From Hymenolepis diminuta (taxonomy: Eukaryota > Platyhelminthes > Cestoda > Cyclophyllidea > Hymenolepididae), in the NCBI GenBank assembly GCA_900708905.1, contig CAADRB010000002.1:5589390-5653389 (forward strand): a DNA stretch of 64,000 nucleotides, read 5' to 3'. This document shows, piece after piece, positions 1-15,000 of this stretch. The notes beneath the pieces are model-generated. The model was not told the origin of the DNA. It searched no databases and saw only the letters and a list, made by a program, of their open reading frames with translations. The position numbers and the translations under genes are program-made. The stretch's first letter is position 1. Every line of letters begins with the position of its first letter.

Positions 1-3000
1 TTCGAAAATGATGCTTCCACAGGATCCTGCACTATAATATGCCGACTTAATTTTCAATAGCAACTGAGCCACAGAAGGAAAAAAAATGTGTCGATAGTAA
101 AAATTTATATATTTTGCTCCAATGCAAATGTATAAAGCTCATTGTGAGGGGAAGGGAGGACACGAATAACACCAACACGGTTACAAACATACGGAGTGTC
201 CATTTCGAGGGAGGGGAAAAGAAGACGGGGTGTGCCAATACTAACATCTCTACACACATGATTCCACAATTTATTGACTGTAAAAGAGAAGTCAGTAATT
301 AGTAGGACAAAAAATTGCTGTTTAAATTAACAAAAAGGAGGCGAAATTACGTACCCTTTAAGCATCTCTCTTGCGCGATTAATGGCTGCATTGAATTGAG
401 TCAGGTCTTGTTCAGTCTAAAGCAGAAAAAGGTAGTAAATACAGTGATCTGAATTACTTTCAACACTACCAAGTCACAAAACTCCTCTATTTTTAAAGAT
501 TTATAAAGAAGCACATCGAATAATAACGATTTGACTATTTTGATCTACGAGACAACAATAAAGAAATTTAAGCAAGATATTAATCAGCTTTGGAATGACA
601 GGCAGTCTTAAGGAAGAGCATTAATATAACTACTCAAAGGAATGCAAAACAATTTCACAATTTTCATTGTGGGGAAGCAAAAGAAACCGTGTAAGCAAAG
701 TTCAGTAGGAAATAAAGGGAGAAAATGGAAGATAGGGCGACAAAACAGCTACTTCAGTTGTTTTTCGGATTCGGGTTGTAGAATATTCACTTACGAGTAG
801 TTTACAGTTTTTCGTTCCAAAATTCAAATTTCATAATTCGTCTTCTCATCTACTGACCAAATTCTCAAGTACAATGTTTAGAGCTTATTGACCCGTTGTT
901 TAAATATACTGGTCGGTCTTGCCACCTCAGTTTATTTCTTCTCACGATGGCCGAGATAGCAGCGTGACTTTGACGTAGCAGAATTCACAGTAAGAACAAA
1001 CAAAACACTTTCTCAAATCTAACCTGACGTGACACATTAATATTTTGAGTGCGGGTGGTTAACAATCTTGAATATTCCAGAAGCATCTTTCTACAAGGAT
1101 AGGTTCAAGATTCCTTGCAGTGAAGGAGAGCATAGTCTAATATCTGGTTGAGAAACTGGTAAAATAATCATCATACTGTAGATAATTAACCCATACAATC
1201 TGAGTCTATGAGTTAGTGAGTGAAGAATACTATTAAACAATAAATTCAAGGAAGAAGTGGGAAATTACCTTGAACCTAAGACCCAATGTCATGACCTCGC
1301 CTTCTACCTCTTCAGAGAAATCCCTGGCCGCCCAAAAAACAGCATAATCCGCTTGAGTCAGCGGTTTGAAGTTGGGCAATTCTGCGGTGACGGTTTGATT
1401 AGCACAAATCTTGAGGACTTGATCCCTACGCATTAATATACGCGCATAACTGATACCACCATCCAGTTTAACATCTGCGGGCAATACGGTGCGCGAATCA
1501 AGGTACTCAGCAGGTGGATCGTTCTTTGGACGCACAAGAACCTTCATATCACCAATACCTCGCTGCTTCCATTCAGTATCCACCATGCGATAGAGCTTAC
1601 ATCGACGAAGAAACAAACACACTTCACCCTCTTCACCTGTTTTAGTCTCGACCAAGCTGGGGAGTGGGATGAGGGGCTCGAACTGCGGGTCGGGTTCACT
1701 TTCACCATCCCCTTCGTCATCATTCTGAGTTATCGAATCGCCCTTGTCGTCAGAAGATTTTAGAGCGTTAGCGAAAAGAGTTGTACCAGCCCCAGCCCAT
1801 GAAGGAGGGTCAGATGTCTTGGGTTTCAACCAAGAAGGTGTAGAATCAGCGTCCTTACTCAGCGCACCGAAACCTCCGAATACACCACCACTTGTTGATG
1901 AGGAGCCCAGGAGGCTGCTGAACAGGCCACCTAAAATGAAAAAAATCAATAAAACTATTAGTTAACTAGGTCCCTGCAAAACGGTAGCTGAAAAACAAAA
2001 ATGGCTCAACACTGTATAAGGAAGATACTGCAGGACCTAGAATACAAAGCTTTGCACTTCTAGAAGATACAACAATATAATCATTTGCTGGCAAATCACA
2101 AAGGAAATACAATACTCAGGATGCTGCTATTACAACAAGTTAATATTTGCTAGCTTAATATACTACACAAAAGTGGTTAGAACTACTATTACTTATCAGA
2201 AGACTTCCATGCATACGACACAGTCCAATCTAATAGAAACCTAAGTTGGCTTAAATGAACATCAAGAAAAGGGAACCCAAATAAAAATATTTAGGGAACA
2301 TACCACCAGATGGGGTGGAAGTTGCCGAAGTATTATCAGTAGTAGATTTTTGGAGAATGAAAGTTGACTTTGGTGTCTCTGTCTGCGGAACAGGTGGAGA
2401 TACAGGTGGTGTTGTTATCACCAGGGATTCTGTGCTCTTGACAACATCAAAAGACGAGGCTGACGAGGACACTAGGTGAATACCTCGACTGATTGCTTCT
2501 TCCAACAAGGCATCTTCAGCCGCTTCTTCTGCTGGAGTCATCTCTTCGCTCTCGCCTTTCGATTTAGCACCTGGTTTCTTCAGTTCGTAAGCGTAGAAAT
2601 CGTCTGGAAGCATCAAAGCTCTTGCATTTTGGATTTGCTCCGCAGATAGCTATTACACAAAAAGAAAACGGAAACAAGATTCAAACAACAGATTTCTCTA
2701 CTTTAACAGACCTAGTTCCAAGATTCCATCTATACTCGATTAATTAATTAGAGTCCATCGTAAGTGAATCTCTATTCATGTAAACTTGTGCAATTCTTTT
2801 AATTTCTTCGCAATAAAAAAACATACTGGCTGCGAATCGCAGCTTATGGCAACTACCAACCCTGTAAATTCAAGGACAGAAATGACGCCACTACTCAATT
2901 GTTAGAAAGAGGCAAGTTCGGATATAAGATCTCTACTATCAGACTAACGTAAACTGCCCTCTGAAACGGGAGATTACAAGAGTGCAAATAAATATAAACC

Positions 3001-6000
3001 TTCGCCCTTGAGAACTATTATCCACAACTCTCAACCCAAGCACCCTTGTCTTTATAGCCGAGATTTAACTGAAAGAAATACTCCTAAGCCGTGAAGGCCT
3101 TAGGGACACAGTGGTTATTATAAAAAAAACGCTGATTTCAGGACTAAACTTTCACAACTCCCTTCCATTTCCCCAGCTAATGCAATGTAGATTTAGCACT
3201 CGAGAAGACAAGTTTTTTTGTCTAATTGTTGGGGTCTTAAAGATGTAACATATTTTCATCTTATTCTATGAAGCACTTTCTAAGTGATACTATCAAGTTC
3301 GGATTATATCTAATATCTACTTATCTACTCTTACACTCTATTGATCTTTGCTTAAATAATTAATAAGAGTATGCCAAACACCTACCGGGTTTTCAACAAT
3401 TTCAACTTCATCATCATCTCCTTCATCCTCATGAGTCTGTCCTTCAGCGGATCCCTCCGCGCACTTAACAAAAGTATCATGGAAGTGCTGTGATTCATCC
3501 ACAGTCTTAAATCTCACTGACAACATCTCTCGTCTCCCTTCGGGCCCAGCATCCTCATGCGAAAAGTCAACAGCCCACCAAACCCAAGGGGTCACAACCG
3601 CTTTACTGCCTTCCATCGGTTTAATAGTCATTCCGGGGGTGATCCAGTGATTACAGCACACCTTGTGCACCTGCTCTCGTCGCATGACCAACCGCACACG
3701 ATTTGTGGCCTGATTTTTGAGGATCTTTAACTGTCCAAGACCTCTCTCTTTCCATACTGATTCACCTCCAGCACTAGAGTCAAATCGGAAGAGTTTAGCT
3801 CGCGCTTCAAATAGAACATCTTCACCTTCCTCTCCCGTAACAATCTCAACCTTGTCAGGGAGGTGATCGATAAGGGGTTTGAAGCTGATCTGAGAGAGAT
3901 CACTAGGGGTCACTTCTTCATCATCACCATCAGCGTGTTCCACAGATTTGTCCATCTCATCAGACGTCTTCTGTTCAGCTGGTTTCACCATATGGGTCAT
4001 TTTAAAAGTGAATGCATTGCCATCCTTGTCCAATGTGGAAGCCAAATTCAAACCGCCAAATATGCCAGCAGTTTTACCGGTCTCTCCACCTTCTGTTTTC
4101 TTATCAGAGGTACTGGGGCCACCAAAGGTTGGTTTGAAAACAAACGATGGCTTTTCAGTAGTCGTGATGCTAGTGTTAGGAGTGGTTGTAGTTCCTAGAT
4201 TACCGAAACTAAATGTGGGTGATTTAGCAGCAGCATCTGTTTTGACGCCAGCACCAAAAACAAAGGTTGGATTTGGCGTACCGCTTGCAGTAGACTTTGC
4301 TAAGTTAAATGAGGATGACTGAGTAGTAGTAACCGAAGGGAAACCGAAGGTTACCTTGGATTCGAGTTTACTTACGGCAGAGGGTGGAGAAGCACCAAGT
4401 TTGAGGGAATTACAACATGGGCACTTGATCTTAGATTCATCAAGCACCAGAAGACAGCCTGAACATGTCCAAGAACCTGGCTTTGTTTTGAATGCTTCAA
4501 TACCCGGTGCTGAAGATTCTTTAGTAGTGTCTTTTAATTCTGTTTTCTCTACGGTCGATCTAGTTTCCGATTTCGCCTCGGTTTTCTCTTCATACTTATT
4601 TTCGCCGTCATCTGTCTTTGAAGTAGACTTCTCTAAACTCTCTTTGACAATCTTTTCAAATTCATCCGTAATCTCCTGTGTCTTGAAAGTCACCATAAAG
4701 AGCTCATCCGTTCCATTAGGGTCATACTGATCCGGATCCATAACAGCGAAGTCACGAGCATTCCACATACAAGCGACAGGTTTCTGTGGATGACGTTTAA
4801 TGTTAATCCCGGGGAGAATGTAGTGGTTAGCACACAACTTCATAACTTGATCTCTTCTCATAACAATACGATACTTGTTGGTCTCCTCATTGGAAAGGAC
4901 CTTGAGTTCACCAACACCCCGAGCTTTCCATTCTCCCTGAAACCCCTCACCCTCGGGCTTATCCCATCTGAAAAGACGAGCACGATTACAGAAGATGACT
5001 TTTTCATTTTCTTCTCCCGTTGTCTGCTCTACCAAGTCAGGCAACTTTTCGATATAGGGTTTGAAGTCAACATTGGGTTCAAAAGCCTCCGGTTTGTCTT
5101 CTTCCTCCTGGGACGTTAAGGTCTGTTGAGCAGGAGTCTCCGTGGGTTCAGCTGGTGAGGTAACGAAGAGAGATAGTCCAGTGGTGGTTGCTGGTTTACT
5201 ACCACCAAAAGCCAAGTTACCAAAGATACTGGGCGCGGGAGTAGGCAACTGACCGGAAGTGACTGATTTCGCTAGACTACTGAAACTGAAGAGGGATGAA
5301 GAGCCTGCAGTCGTAGTAGTGGTGGTAGATGAACCAAAGATGGAAGGTGCAGGGTTCGAAGGGGGAGAGGCATTAGTAGTTAGAGGCAAGAAAGAAAACT
5401 GCGCAGATCTTGAAACAGCCGGAGAAGCAGAAAAAGATGGTGTTCCTGAAACAGCTGATCTTGGTCCTGAAGACTCCTAAAAAGCCAAAATACACGAGAA
5501 TTAAGATTAGGTCAGATGAGTTTATCAACTTTTTAAATAAGACATTGCATAATAGTAGTAAAATAATTACATTCATACAGTTAATACTGTCTGAACAAAT
5601 TTAAAACGAGAAAATGGCCTGTATCATTTACCTCTATAAAAATAACGTGAGATCTCAATTTAATACGATTGGAGTATTAAATCCATAGGTGTTCCGGATC
5701 ATCAAATTGATGGTGACCTCTCTCTAACATTCTCCATATTCCTCTGTTCATCATATTGGACTCATCGGGTGGCTCAATCTCTATCGGCTATATAAATAAA
5801 CTTTATGGTAATGAAACCACTGTTCCTTTCTAGTATCAACTCAACAGATATATTGTCACTTTTCTGATTTCTATCTTTAAGTAAATTGAAACTGATGGTA
5901 AAACGGTTCTGAGAGTGTTTAGTCAAGTTAGCAGCCTAGTTAACAGAAGAAAGCGCTAATTGTGTGTAGACATGGAAAAGTGGGGTATTTTTGAGATCAA

Positions 6001-9000
6001 TTCTTTGTAAAAGCATTTATGCAACGATGCCAAAGATAAAACAAACTATTAAACTACGAGGATGGTGTAAAGGCTCATTAAGGACTAAAAATTTGGTAGA
6101 ACCTAGATGACCGAATAATTGCAAGGAGTGTTCAACAAAAAGAGGGGAACTTTTGTGATTATGAAAAACTTAACTGTCAGATGCCAACAAGGACTAGGTA
6201 GAGGGCTGAGAAAATCAAAAATACAAACGAAGTGCTAATAGAATCAGTGCCCAGTCAAGATTACATCAATTGTTAATTATGTAAAAATCAGCCTTAGAGA
6301 AATTGGTGCAACAGAGAAAAAGTAGCAACCATAAAACATGACCAAATATGACCCAAAATTACCTGAGTAGCTGGTGAAGTCGTCGAGCTCTTTGTCAGAG
6401 CAACGGGAGCAGTACCGGCCGTAGGCGAGAACGTAGAAACCAGTGGTTTCAAGGGCGTAATCTGAGTGGTCTTGACCGGATTCACAGGCGATTGTCGCGG
6501 ATTAGTTGTTGGAAGAGTCGGCTGCTGCTGAGTGGGTGTTGGAGTAGGAAACAGGCAAGGCTGAGGTACACGCAGATCCATTGCGGGAACTTAAATGAGA
6601 GAGCGAGATGAGATTAGGAATAGTTAATTAGTGATAGGATAGAATAATAAAGAACAAAGTGTGCCGAGAAAAAGTCCACACAAACGAGGAGAGAGCTTAT
6701 AGCAGTACACGGACTAACGCGATCGTAGTTCACTATGATACATTAACGAGTTTAGACGAGCTGACAAAGTAAACCTCAAATTCTAAAATTTATTATAAAT
6801 TGTGAAAAGTTTAAATTAAAAATTCTTCAGAGCCTACTTATACAGCGGGATTTGATAGGGTTCTCTAATAGGAAGATACTTAAGAAATCTAAATAAGACA
6901 AAAATCAAATTTCCTTTCCTATGAAACGATAATTGGAAGTGACCAAGTTTGTCATAATATGCGCAGGCTTATCACCTATATTTATTAAAGACAGAAGCGA
7001 TATAGGTGTCGATTCTTAACTTCGATGATATATAATTCAAACACTTTGAGACCTAATGCCAAGTAATTTACGAATTCGTTTAAATAGATGAATCCAGTGA
7101 AACTAAGGCAACAGCGCTCTGGCACTTTGATACTGAGAGATTGGAATTAGACTAAGCTAGCAACCTCGCCAACCTAATACAGAAGCCCTTATCAGCACGT
7201 GCACAGATACGGGGTTACAAAAGATCAGTGAAAAACTTGGATTTGAGGCATACTCAACCACTATCCCATGTTTATTTAGACGAGAATAGCCATTGTAGGA
7301 AGATGATTGCTTCCTCTCCCATCTTTGCATCTTTCCCACCCTTATAGACCCGTCATTTTATTTTGCTTTGTCCATTTTTTCTGCTATAAATACTTATTCA
7401 GACTACACTTCCTACAAAATTATTAGACATCGACTGTATACTGAGTCGCAGGTGAGTATCTCAATCAAAATGACTGAAAGATGCCATTCTTCCTACGATA
7501 AACAATACCTAGAATGCAGGAGGAAAGTGGTAAACATCAGAGCAAAGTGGTCAGAAACTAGCGTTCGCACTAGCACTAACAGTTTGAATTGCGATATATT
7601 TTTGGCGTTTTAAGGAGGGATAGACTCCTAGTCGTAAATCTTGAAGGCGGCACCTTGAATAAACATGCAGAGAGTCCACCTGACAATAGTATGAAAATAT
7701 CCCAACTTAAAAAGCTACTTAAACGTCCAAGATTGGAAATAAGCCATTATATAGAGCTAATACAATGAGTCAAAACTAGAGCCCAGAAAATGACTACTAG
7801 TGCGGTCGTTCGAAAGCCATAACTAACGATTTCCTTTTGAAGTTTTGGACGATTTAAAGAGTGATCGACCCCCAATCGATGAAGATGAAGGCAGTAGGGT
7901 CACGGAACCAGCTAAGTAAATGAGACAAATTGATACTCAAAACAGTTAAAGAGCCATTAGGGAAGTAATGGAATCAACCATAAAACAGTCAAGCTAATTT
8001 ACAAGTATGCAGCTGACTCATCGATAAAAATGAAAGCATAACTGCTCAAAATAAAAATTGACTGTCATCACCAGTCGGATTATAGATATCTCCATAGTCA
8101 TTGGTTTGTGTCTTCGATCATTTATTCTCACTTTCAATCCACATATAGTCTAGTCCTTCTTAAGCTAAATCAAAGTGGTCGGACTCATTAACTTTCTTCC
8201 ATCCAGTACTTACAGATTATCAAATCTAGGTTGACCATTGATATTGTGGCATTAGGTGGCGTAAGAGGTGCAAATTACTCCAATGCAATAAACAATAAAT
8301 CAATCATAATTCTCGACAAGGCAGTTCGAACAAATCAGGAGCGCCAGTGGAATGGATTCGAAACCCATTACCCAAATTATTAAATGCAAATGGTAGTACA
8401 CGACGTCTTCACCAAATAGGTACTTAATAGTGTTGAAAAAGTTAGATACCAGAGCAAAAATAGCGACTGCCATAGCTGTCAAGCTAACGATTATCTTCAG
8501 GTGGAGTCGTAATCTCTTCAACTGGAGATGGAGAAGTAGTTGAAACAGATGATATAGGAGTACCCACGAAGTAACCACCTAGCACCACATAACAAATAAT
8601 TTCCTTAGTTAGAGCCACCAAATTACCTTTTTCAAAATCCATCTGGTAATCTCTGTTCACTTTCAATCCCAATTCAATACTGCTAAGCATCTTGACACAA
8701 TTCCCACTATAATCATACCAAAGATAAATCTAAAGTCCATTGAGGGGAAGGGTTTTCTAATGCTCACTTTGGACAGGACAGCATGCTAGAGCATCAACTC
8801 TTACGAGAAACTCCGATTACGTCACCTCATTTCTTGGCATGATCTAACAAATACTCTGAACGTGCGCCAAATTTGTGACCTCTAATTTTTCAGATGTGTC
8901 TTGTTGATCCTAACGCTTCCAATAGGACAATACTTAACATAAAATGCTTCTTACAAAACATGTCAACAGGTTGAAGACAAACATGATTGTGTCTAGCGAT

Positions 9001-12000
9001 AAGAATAACCAAATACATTGGTTGACTATGAGGTTCTCAGTTTGTGGCCGCAAGATATTAACCATCTCCCCAAGTAGCAAGACAAAAATACAAATTCAAA
9101 TTCACATGGCAGAGACTTTACCATAATCGTGAAACGAAGTTGCACCCGAACAAGATGGAATGGATTCATCATCTAGCAAGTTGCAAATGAAGTCAAAAAG
9201 CTACCGTTCAAATATTCCAAATATTAAAAAATAACACAGAACAACTAGTAAAGTCAGAGATTTTCAACAATTTTGGTTAATCCTATCTAAGTTATAAATA
9301 TCTTTGGAATAGAATATGTTTGGAGCAAGTGAATAACTTAAGTAGTCTTGATGCTTTTACCATTACAAAAAGGGAATATAATAATTAAAAAATAAATAAA
9401 ATTTTGGTTGTCTCACCTCTGCTGCTAAGATCACGCGAGCTACTTAATATCATGTAAGAACATTTTACTTCCTCAACCTTGGGAAAATAAACGAAATGAA
9501 GTGACCAGATCAAATAACGAATAATTAATCCATCAAAAAATTGAATTTTGGAATGCGAACTACCCATTAAGTAACCAAATTCAAAAAGAGAGTAAGACCT
9601 TTCAATACCATGACTTTACTCTTAATACCTTTTTTATTTATCGGACTAACAGTTAACTGATTTCAGCTGCTTCATCACAATGAAAAATTGTCAGTTTTTG
9701 TTTTACCTTGGTCAACTGAAAGTTTAACGCCACATAACATATCTTTCATCTCCCCAAAATCAGTCTTTATTAAAACCTTTCCTTCTAATTATAAGAAACT
9801 ATATTGACACAACAATGTATTAACGTTTACTCTATTGAGTTCTTACTTCACAAAGTGCATCGTTCGTCAATTCAACTTACCACTTCTTTCGCTACTTCTC
9901 TTAGAATCTTCGTTAACTTTTAATAATTATAATTAGCTTCAAATATCCGTAAAAGATTGAAAACCGGTGCTGAAGGAGGAATCAAAATCAAAATTCGCTA
10001 TCAGTCACACACACACACACATCTAGTCATCAGTGTGTGAACACTCAATAATTCATCCTATAGGTGCTGCCAACAAGACTAATTAAACTCACGTTGTGGT
10101 TGTGGTAGCATATACGGCGGAACACCCGGTGCGGTAACTTGTTGCATTTGTCTCTGTTGTTGTTGCAACAGTTGACTCAGAGCCATTTGAGCTTTCTGAC
10201 TTTCCAACATATTGAACATATCACCCGGCTGCGGAACACATTGAGTTGTGGGAATTGGTGGTGGATGACTGAAAAGGGGTGGTGGTGGTGGTGGATGTGG
10301 TGGCATGGTACTTGGCAACCACTTTCTAAAGTCCTTCAAAGTCGCCGTGACCTCATGTAGGGATTCTTGCAGGGCTTTCCAATCTTCAAGTGATGGCGAA
10401 GACTGTTCGAGCTTCTTTATAGGACTTAGTGTAGCAGGCTGCTGCTGCTTTTGTTGTTCAGCAATCATAGTGTCAAGCTGAGTCCGTGTTTCTTTAAGCA
10501 TACGCGAGAGCTCCTCATTCTGTAGGCGACTCTTTGCTAATTCGACTGAAGTCTCTGACATCACTTTGGAGAACTCCATGAATGCGGGCATCCATTGCTC
10601 CATCATTTGAGTCATTAGTTTTACCTAAAAGAGGTAAAAAAAAAAACAAATTCATTAAAGGAGAATAATATTTCCAAATAAATTAAACAATTGTCCGTTT
10701 ATTAAGTCTATGGAGTTCGGTACTTATTCTTGAATCTTACTTATTACTTGACAACATATGCTCTTTTACTTCGATAAAAAGCTTTTTGCCTATTAATTTC
10801 GCTTTTCCTAAGTCTTTCAAAGATACATTTGTGCATGTCTTAATGCATCAAAGACCGAGAATAAAAATCCGATAAGTTCTAGTTTAAATAGCCTTGTTTT
10901 ACTAATATTCATTTGAGCAGAGAATCAGTACCTGAAATATCCATGTTAGGAAGACTACGGATTGTCATTTCGATTATCGAATGTGCCATGGACCGTAATA
11001 TCTAGACCTCTGATTTAACAGACCTGCACAATACCGCTACTTCAGCAGTGTGAAAAGACAGAATGATTCGCTGTACCGTATTTATTTCAGAACATGCGTA
11101 ATAACCTACCTATCCTCTGACAATATCCCATCCTCGCCAATGCTACTCGACTTTTTTACCATTTTAATCCATTCCACGTTTCCAAAATCCATAATCTTCA
11201 TGTTAAAATGTCAGTTTCTTCTCCCCTCAACACTTCTAGTTTGTTTCTTACTCATCATTGTGTTCGATGACACTTAAACGCGTGCAGAGCGCCAATGGTG
11301 CACGCGATCCGTGTCTTTTTTAATTGATAGGGCTTGCCATAACAAATAGCAGAGGACACTTTCCGCATTGCTCAGAATATGAAGTTTTTTTGACATGAAG
11401 ATTTGACTCACTGAACTGCCCCTGTCTCTCTATGTGAAATGGACCACTAAACTCAGGCCTCGCCCAATAAGACTTATTCAAATACTCTCCCGTTATTTAA
11501 TTTTAGATTGATTGAGGCTGAATGGAATGGTTGAATGTTTAGCCATCCCAAGCTTTACGGTTAGCAGCTTAATGCTGTAGGCATCGCACTTAGCAATAGT
11601 AAATGCCAATCGTATGCCCCAACACCTTAGTATAGGATACAATGACGATTAGACTAACCTGAGGATCAGGGCTAGATGTTGCCGGAGTGCCAATAACAGC
11701 TGCAGTTGAAGCGTTGGCCAGAGAGCTGTTAGGAATTCGAGGTGACCGATAAGAGGTATCTCCACTGAATAATCCAGATGCACGACCTGTGGTAGTAGGT
11801 GTTACCCCAATCATTCCAAAATTGGAATTAGAACGAGGACCACTTGAGTAAGTTCCATATCCAATGGGCATGTTTTGATTTGATTCGTAGGTGGAAATAG
11901 GCTCTTGAGCTATGCGTCCGCATATAGGAAAGAAAGAGACGTTAAAATAAGGATTAAAGCGAAGTTATTGGTGACAAAAGATCACGGTAATGACAAAATG

Positions 12001-15000
12001 ATTTATTTGAAAAGAAAGGAGGGAGAGAAACACACAAAAGGAAACATTAGTCATACAAAAACATGCAAGAAATACAAGCGAACTCACATGACACATCTGT
12101 AAAGTTCTTCTGGTCGAGAAATATGTATCTGGTTAATATATTGTGGGTCAAGCAGATTGAGAAAATATTAACATTTGACGTGAGTAGATAGAGCCACTTA
12201 TGAGAACCTCGCATTATATTATCCCTTCTGTCAACAAGAATTAATTAACGCAGTTAGTCATCCACATCACTGGATGTGGAGAGTTGAGAATCTTTTAACT
12301 ATCTCTATTAATTGCTATTGAAGACAAATCCCTAGTCTGTTAAAAGATAGTGCAGTAGTCAACCTGCATGTTTACAAAGTCAAGGATCTCGAGATCAATG
12401 CACAAGTGATGTAAATGATCAACTGCTTTGGTCAACAAGAAAGGTAGTAAAATGTAATTTTCAAGTAGGAGCGGCTCCGGGATACCATTTCCTCTATTCA
12501 AGTCGAGCGTTGTAAACGCTCCTAATGGACTCATGAAGTTTTCTAGTTCGTTAAAAAGAAGTATCTTCCAGCGTTCATCTCGAGCAAAGGAAAGACAATC
12601 TGAGGCTCCTTATTTCTCTGTTGGCCAATTTTAACCAGTACGATTACAAATATTATTTACCGAATGTGTCCATCGGCGCGCATCTAGCGATATTGGTGAA
12701 AAACACTACTGGTTAATTCTGGTCAACAAGAGAGATGGTAGAATGTGAGTTTTACACAAGAGCGGCTACAGAATACCTTCTCTCTATCCAAGTTAAGCGT
12801 TGATAACGCTTCTCCAAATGGGTTAGGGAAGTTTACTAAATGTACACGAAGAATATCAAACTGTTGACCCCTGGCGATCAGAACAGATTGGTTTCGAACC
12901 TGTATCGAAACATCATCAATCCACAATCAATCCAAAAAGGGAGAAAGAATGAGGGGGATTCCAAGCAGAAAATACAGCGAGCGGACACGTGCATTGCTGC
13001 TCACCGAGTGAATTTGGAAGATCAGCAGACGCTTGCAAAGATTCAATGGCTTCAGTAATTTCCCTCACTTTCTTCTCCTAAACAAGAATGAATGGGTTAG
13101 AATAAGAAAACTCCACACGCAAACATACTGTCTCTTCATCACGAAGTGGATTTTTCTTGACGTTTCTCAGTCCAATATTTAGGACATCCAGGGTGAGTAG
13201 AACTAATGTTTTCATAAGAGGGGAAGTCTTATTCTTCATTGCCTTTTTCGTGAGTTTTGCAGCTAAAAGTAGACTCTCAGTGTCCAGAATGACTTTGGTG
13301 TCACTCAGACGATTAATATGATTCAGGAGAGTCTCCATCTTAGGCATAGGCTCAGTCTTTAACCAACAAGATGTGAGCCAATTCCAGCCCATAATAAACC
13401 AAACTTGATCTTTAGCGGCAGTATTAACCAAATTGTCAACATGAGTCCCGTACCACCAATCGGAGTTCAGTTCATTTGTGAATAGAGTGGTCTCATCTTG
13501 ACCTTTATCTCGTATTCTAAAAGAAATCGATCATCAATAATTACAACACATACTTTAGAACAGGCGAATTAAAATGAGTGAACTCAGTACTTTGGACTAA
13601 AGCAGTCAAACCGAACTCCCATATCTGGGTTACTGCATTAGATGAGGGCAAACGAAGGCTGGAGATAGCTTTAGCTACACGAAGAGCTAAACGTGAGGGT
13701 ATTTCATGGGTCGACTTTGTGAATCTTAATTGTTCAAGAAATCGGACGGCGTTGGTTGAACGCGAGCAAAGTTCAATCCAACATTTGCGCTGTAAACCAG
13801 TAGGTAGGAGCCGAGGGCTGAAAAGACAAAGAGGCTGACTGGGCCACAATAGTGGTTCCGAACTTCCTGAACTTCTATTAGATTCGGGAGATGAAGCAAA
13901 GCGAATGAGATAGGAAACTGAGAGGGCAAGTAAAAATACATAAGCATCCTGTTGACATATTTCTGTACTGCTCACACTGGTAAGTGGCACATCAGGTAGG
14001 ATACATTTCACCGCTAGAAGGAAACGGAAAATAGTAATAACAAGCAAAATAGTAAGAAAACCAGAGTATTTAAAAGAACTTACTATCAACAATGAGTCTA
14101 ATTCGAGAGGAAGGAAGGGCCAAATCATATTCTGATTGATCATCTTCATCAGCACAAGGGGAACAGAGAATGTACCACAAGATAGTACTTAAATCCGTGG
14201 GTCGATATGTTAGCAAACTGCAGTAAATTTTATCTGCGTCCTGAGCCAACATTTTTTGTTGACTGACAGGTTCAGTTAATCCGTGAAGAAATTCAAACTC
14301 AAATTTGCTGCTTTGAGAAAGACTATCTTGATGGAGGATTTCCTTCAAAGTTTCACTCCAGTTTGATTTGTCTTCACAGAATTCCTTGACCAGAATGGCA
14401 GATTGAAGTTTTAGGGATAGGCCACTGGTGTACAAATGTTTCCATGCAAATGCTGAAAGTGGGCTTTCAGTAACAATTTCGCCAAAATCAAGACAATTTG
14501 CTCGAAAGAGACAGTCTGAAACTACTGAATCTACATTTACATTAACTCGCTTCTAAAGGAGATGGTAACCAAAAGATATTAAACAACTAACCCGCTTAGC
14601 AGCTCTTTGAATATACACTGAGAGGTAGAAAAATAAACGGAGTTTCATCTCATTTATAAAATTGACATGGTGAGATTGGGGTGAATGAGACGCTTTCGCG
14701 ACAAATCCATCAACTTGAGCCAGTGTGAAGAGAAAATCGGACAGACAAGCTGTATGAGCAGTGAGTCGAAGAATTTCTGCTAGTGCAAATCCCTTCAGGG
14801 TATAAATATGTTTGTACCAGGGACGGGAGGTGAAGGAGGCGGGGACACGCTAAGGAGACAATAAAGGAAAAAAACTTTAACCCTACAGAAACGAGATCCA
14901 GCACGGCATTGTACCACGACGCTCGATCAATATGTACAAACTCGTTAATAGTTTCAATACAGAGCAAAAATGCTTTATCATAATCTTCGCCCGAGATTAG

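Noticed and set aside
12240..12285. CCACATCACTGGATGTGG palindrome considered as a ribozyme or regulatory hairpin
   Set aside because: Similar strings occur next to repeats at 22018 and 41588; no ribozyme core was seen, so it is more likely a repeat end.
12723..12926. Minus-strand frame in the intron between nucleoporin exons 8 and 9
   Set aside because: It is formed mostly by an R2 repeat; direct joining of exons 8 and 9 is phase-correct without it.
13578..13838. Plus-strand frame of 86 codons opposite nucleoporin exon 6
   Set aside because: It is antisense to a well-supported coding exon and has no domain.
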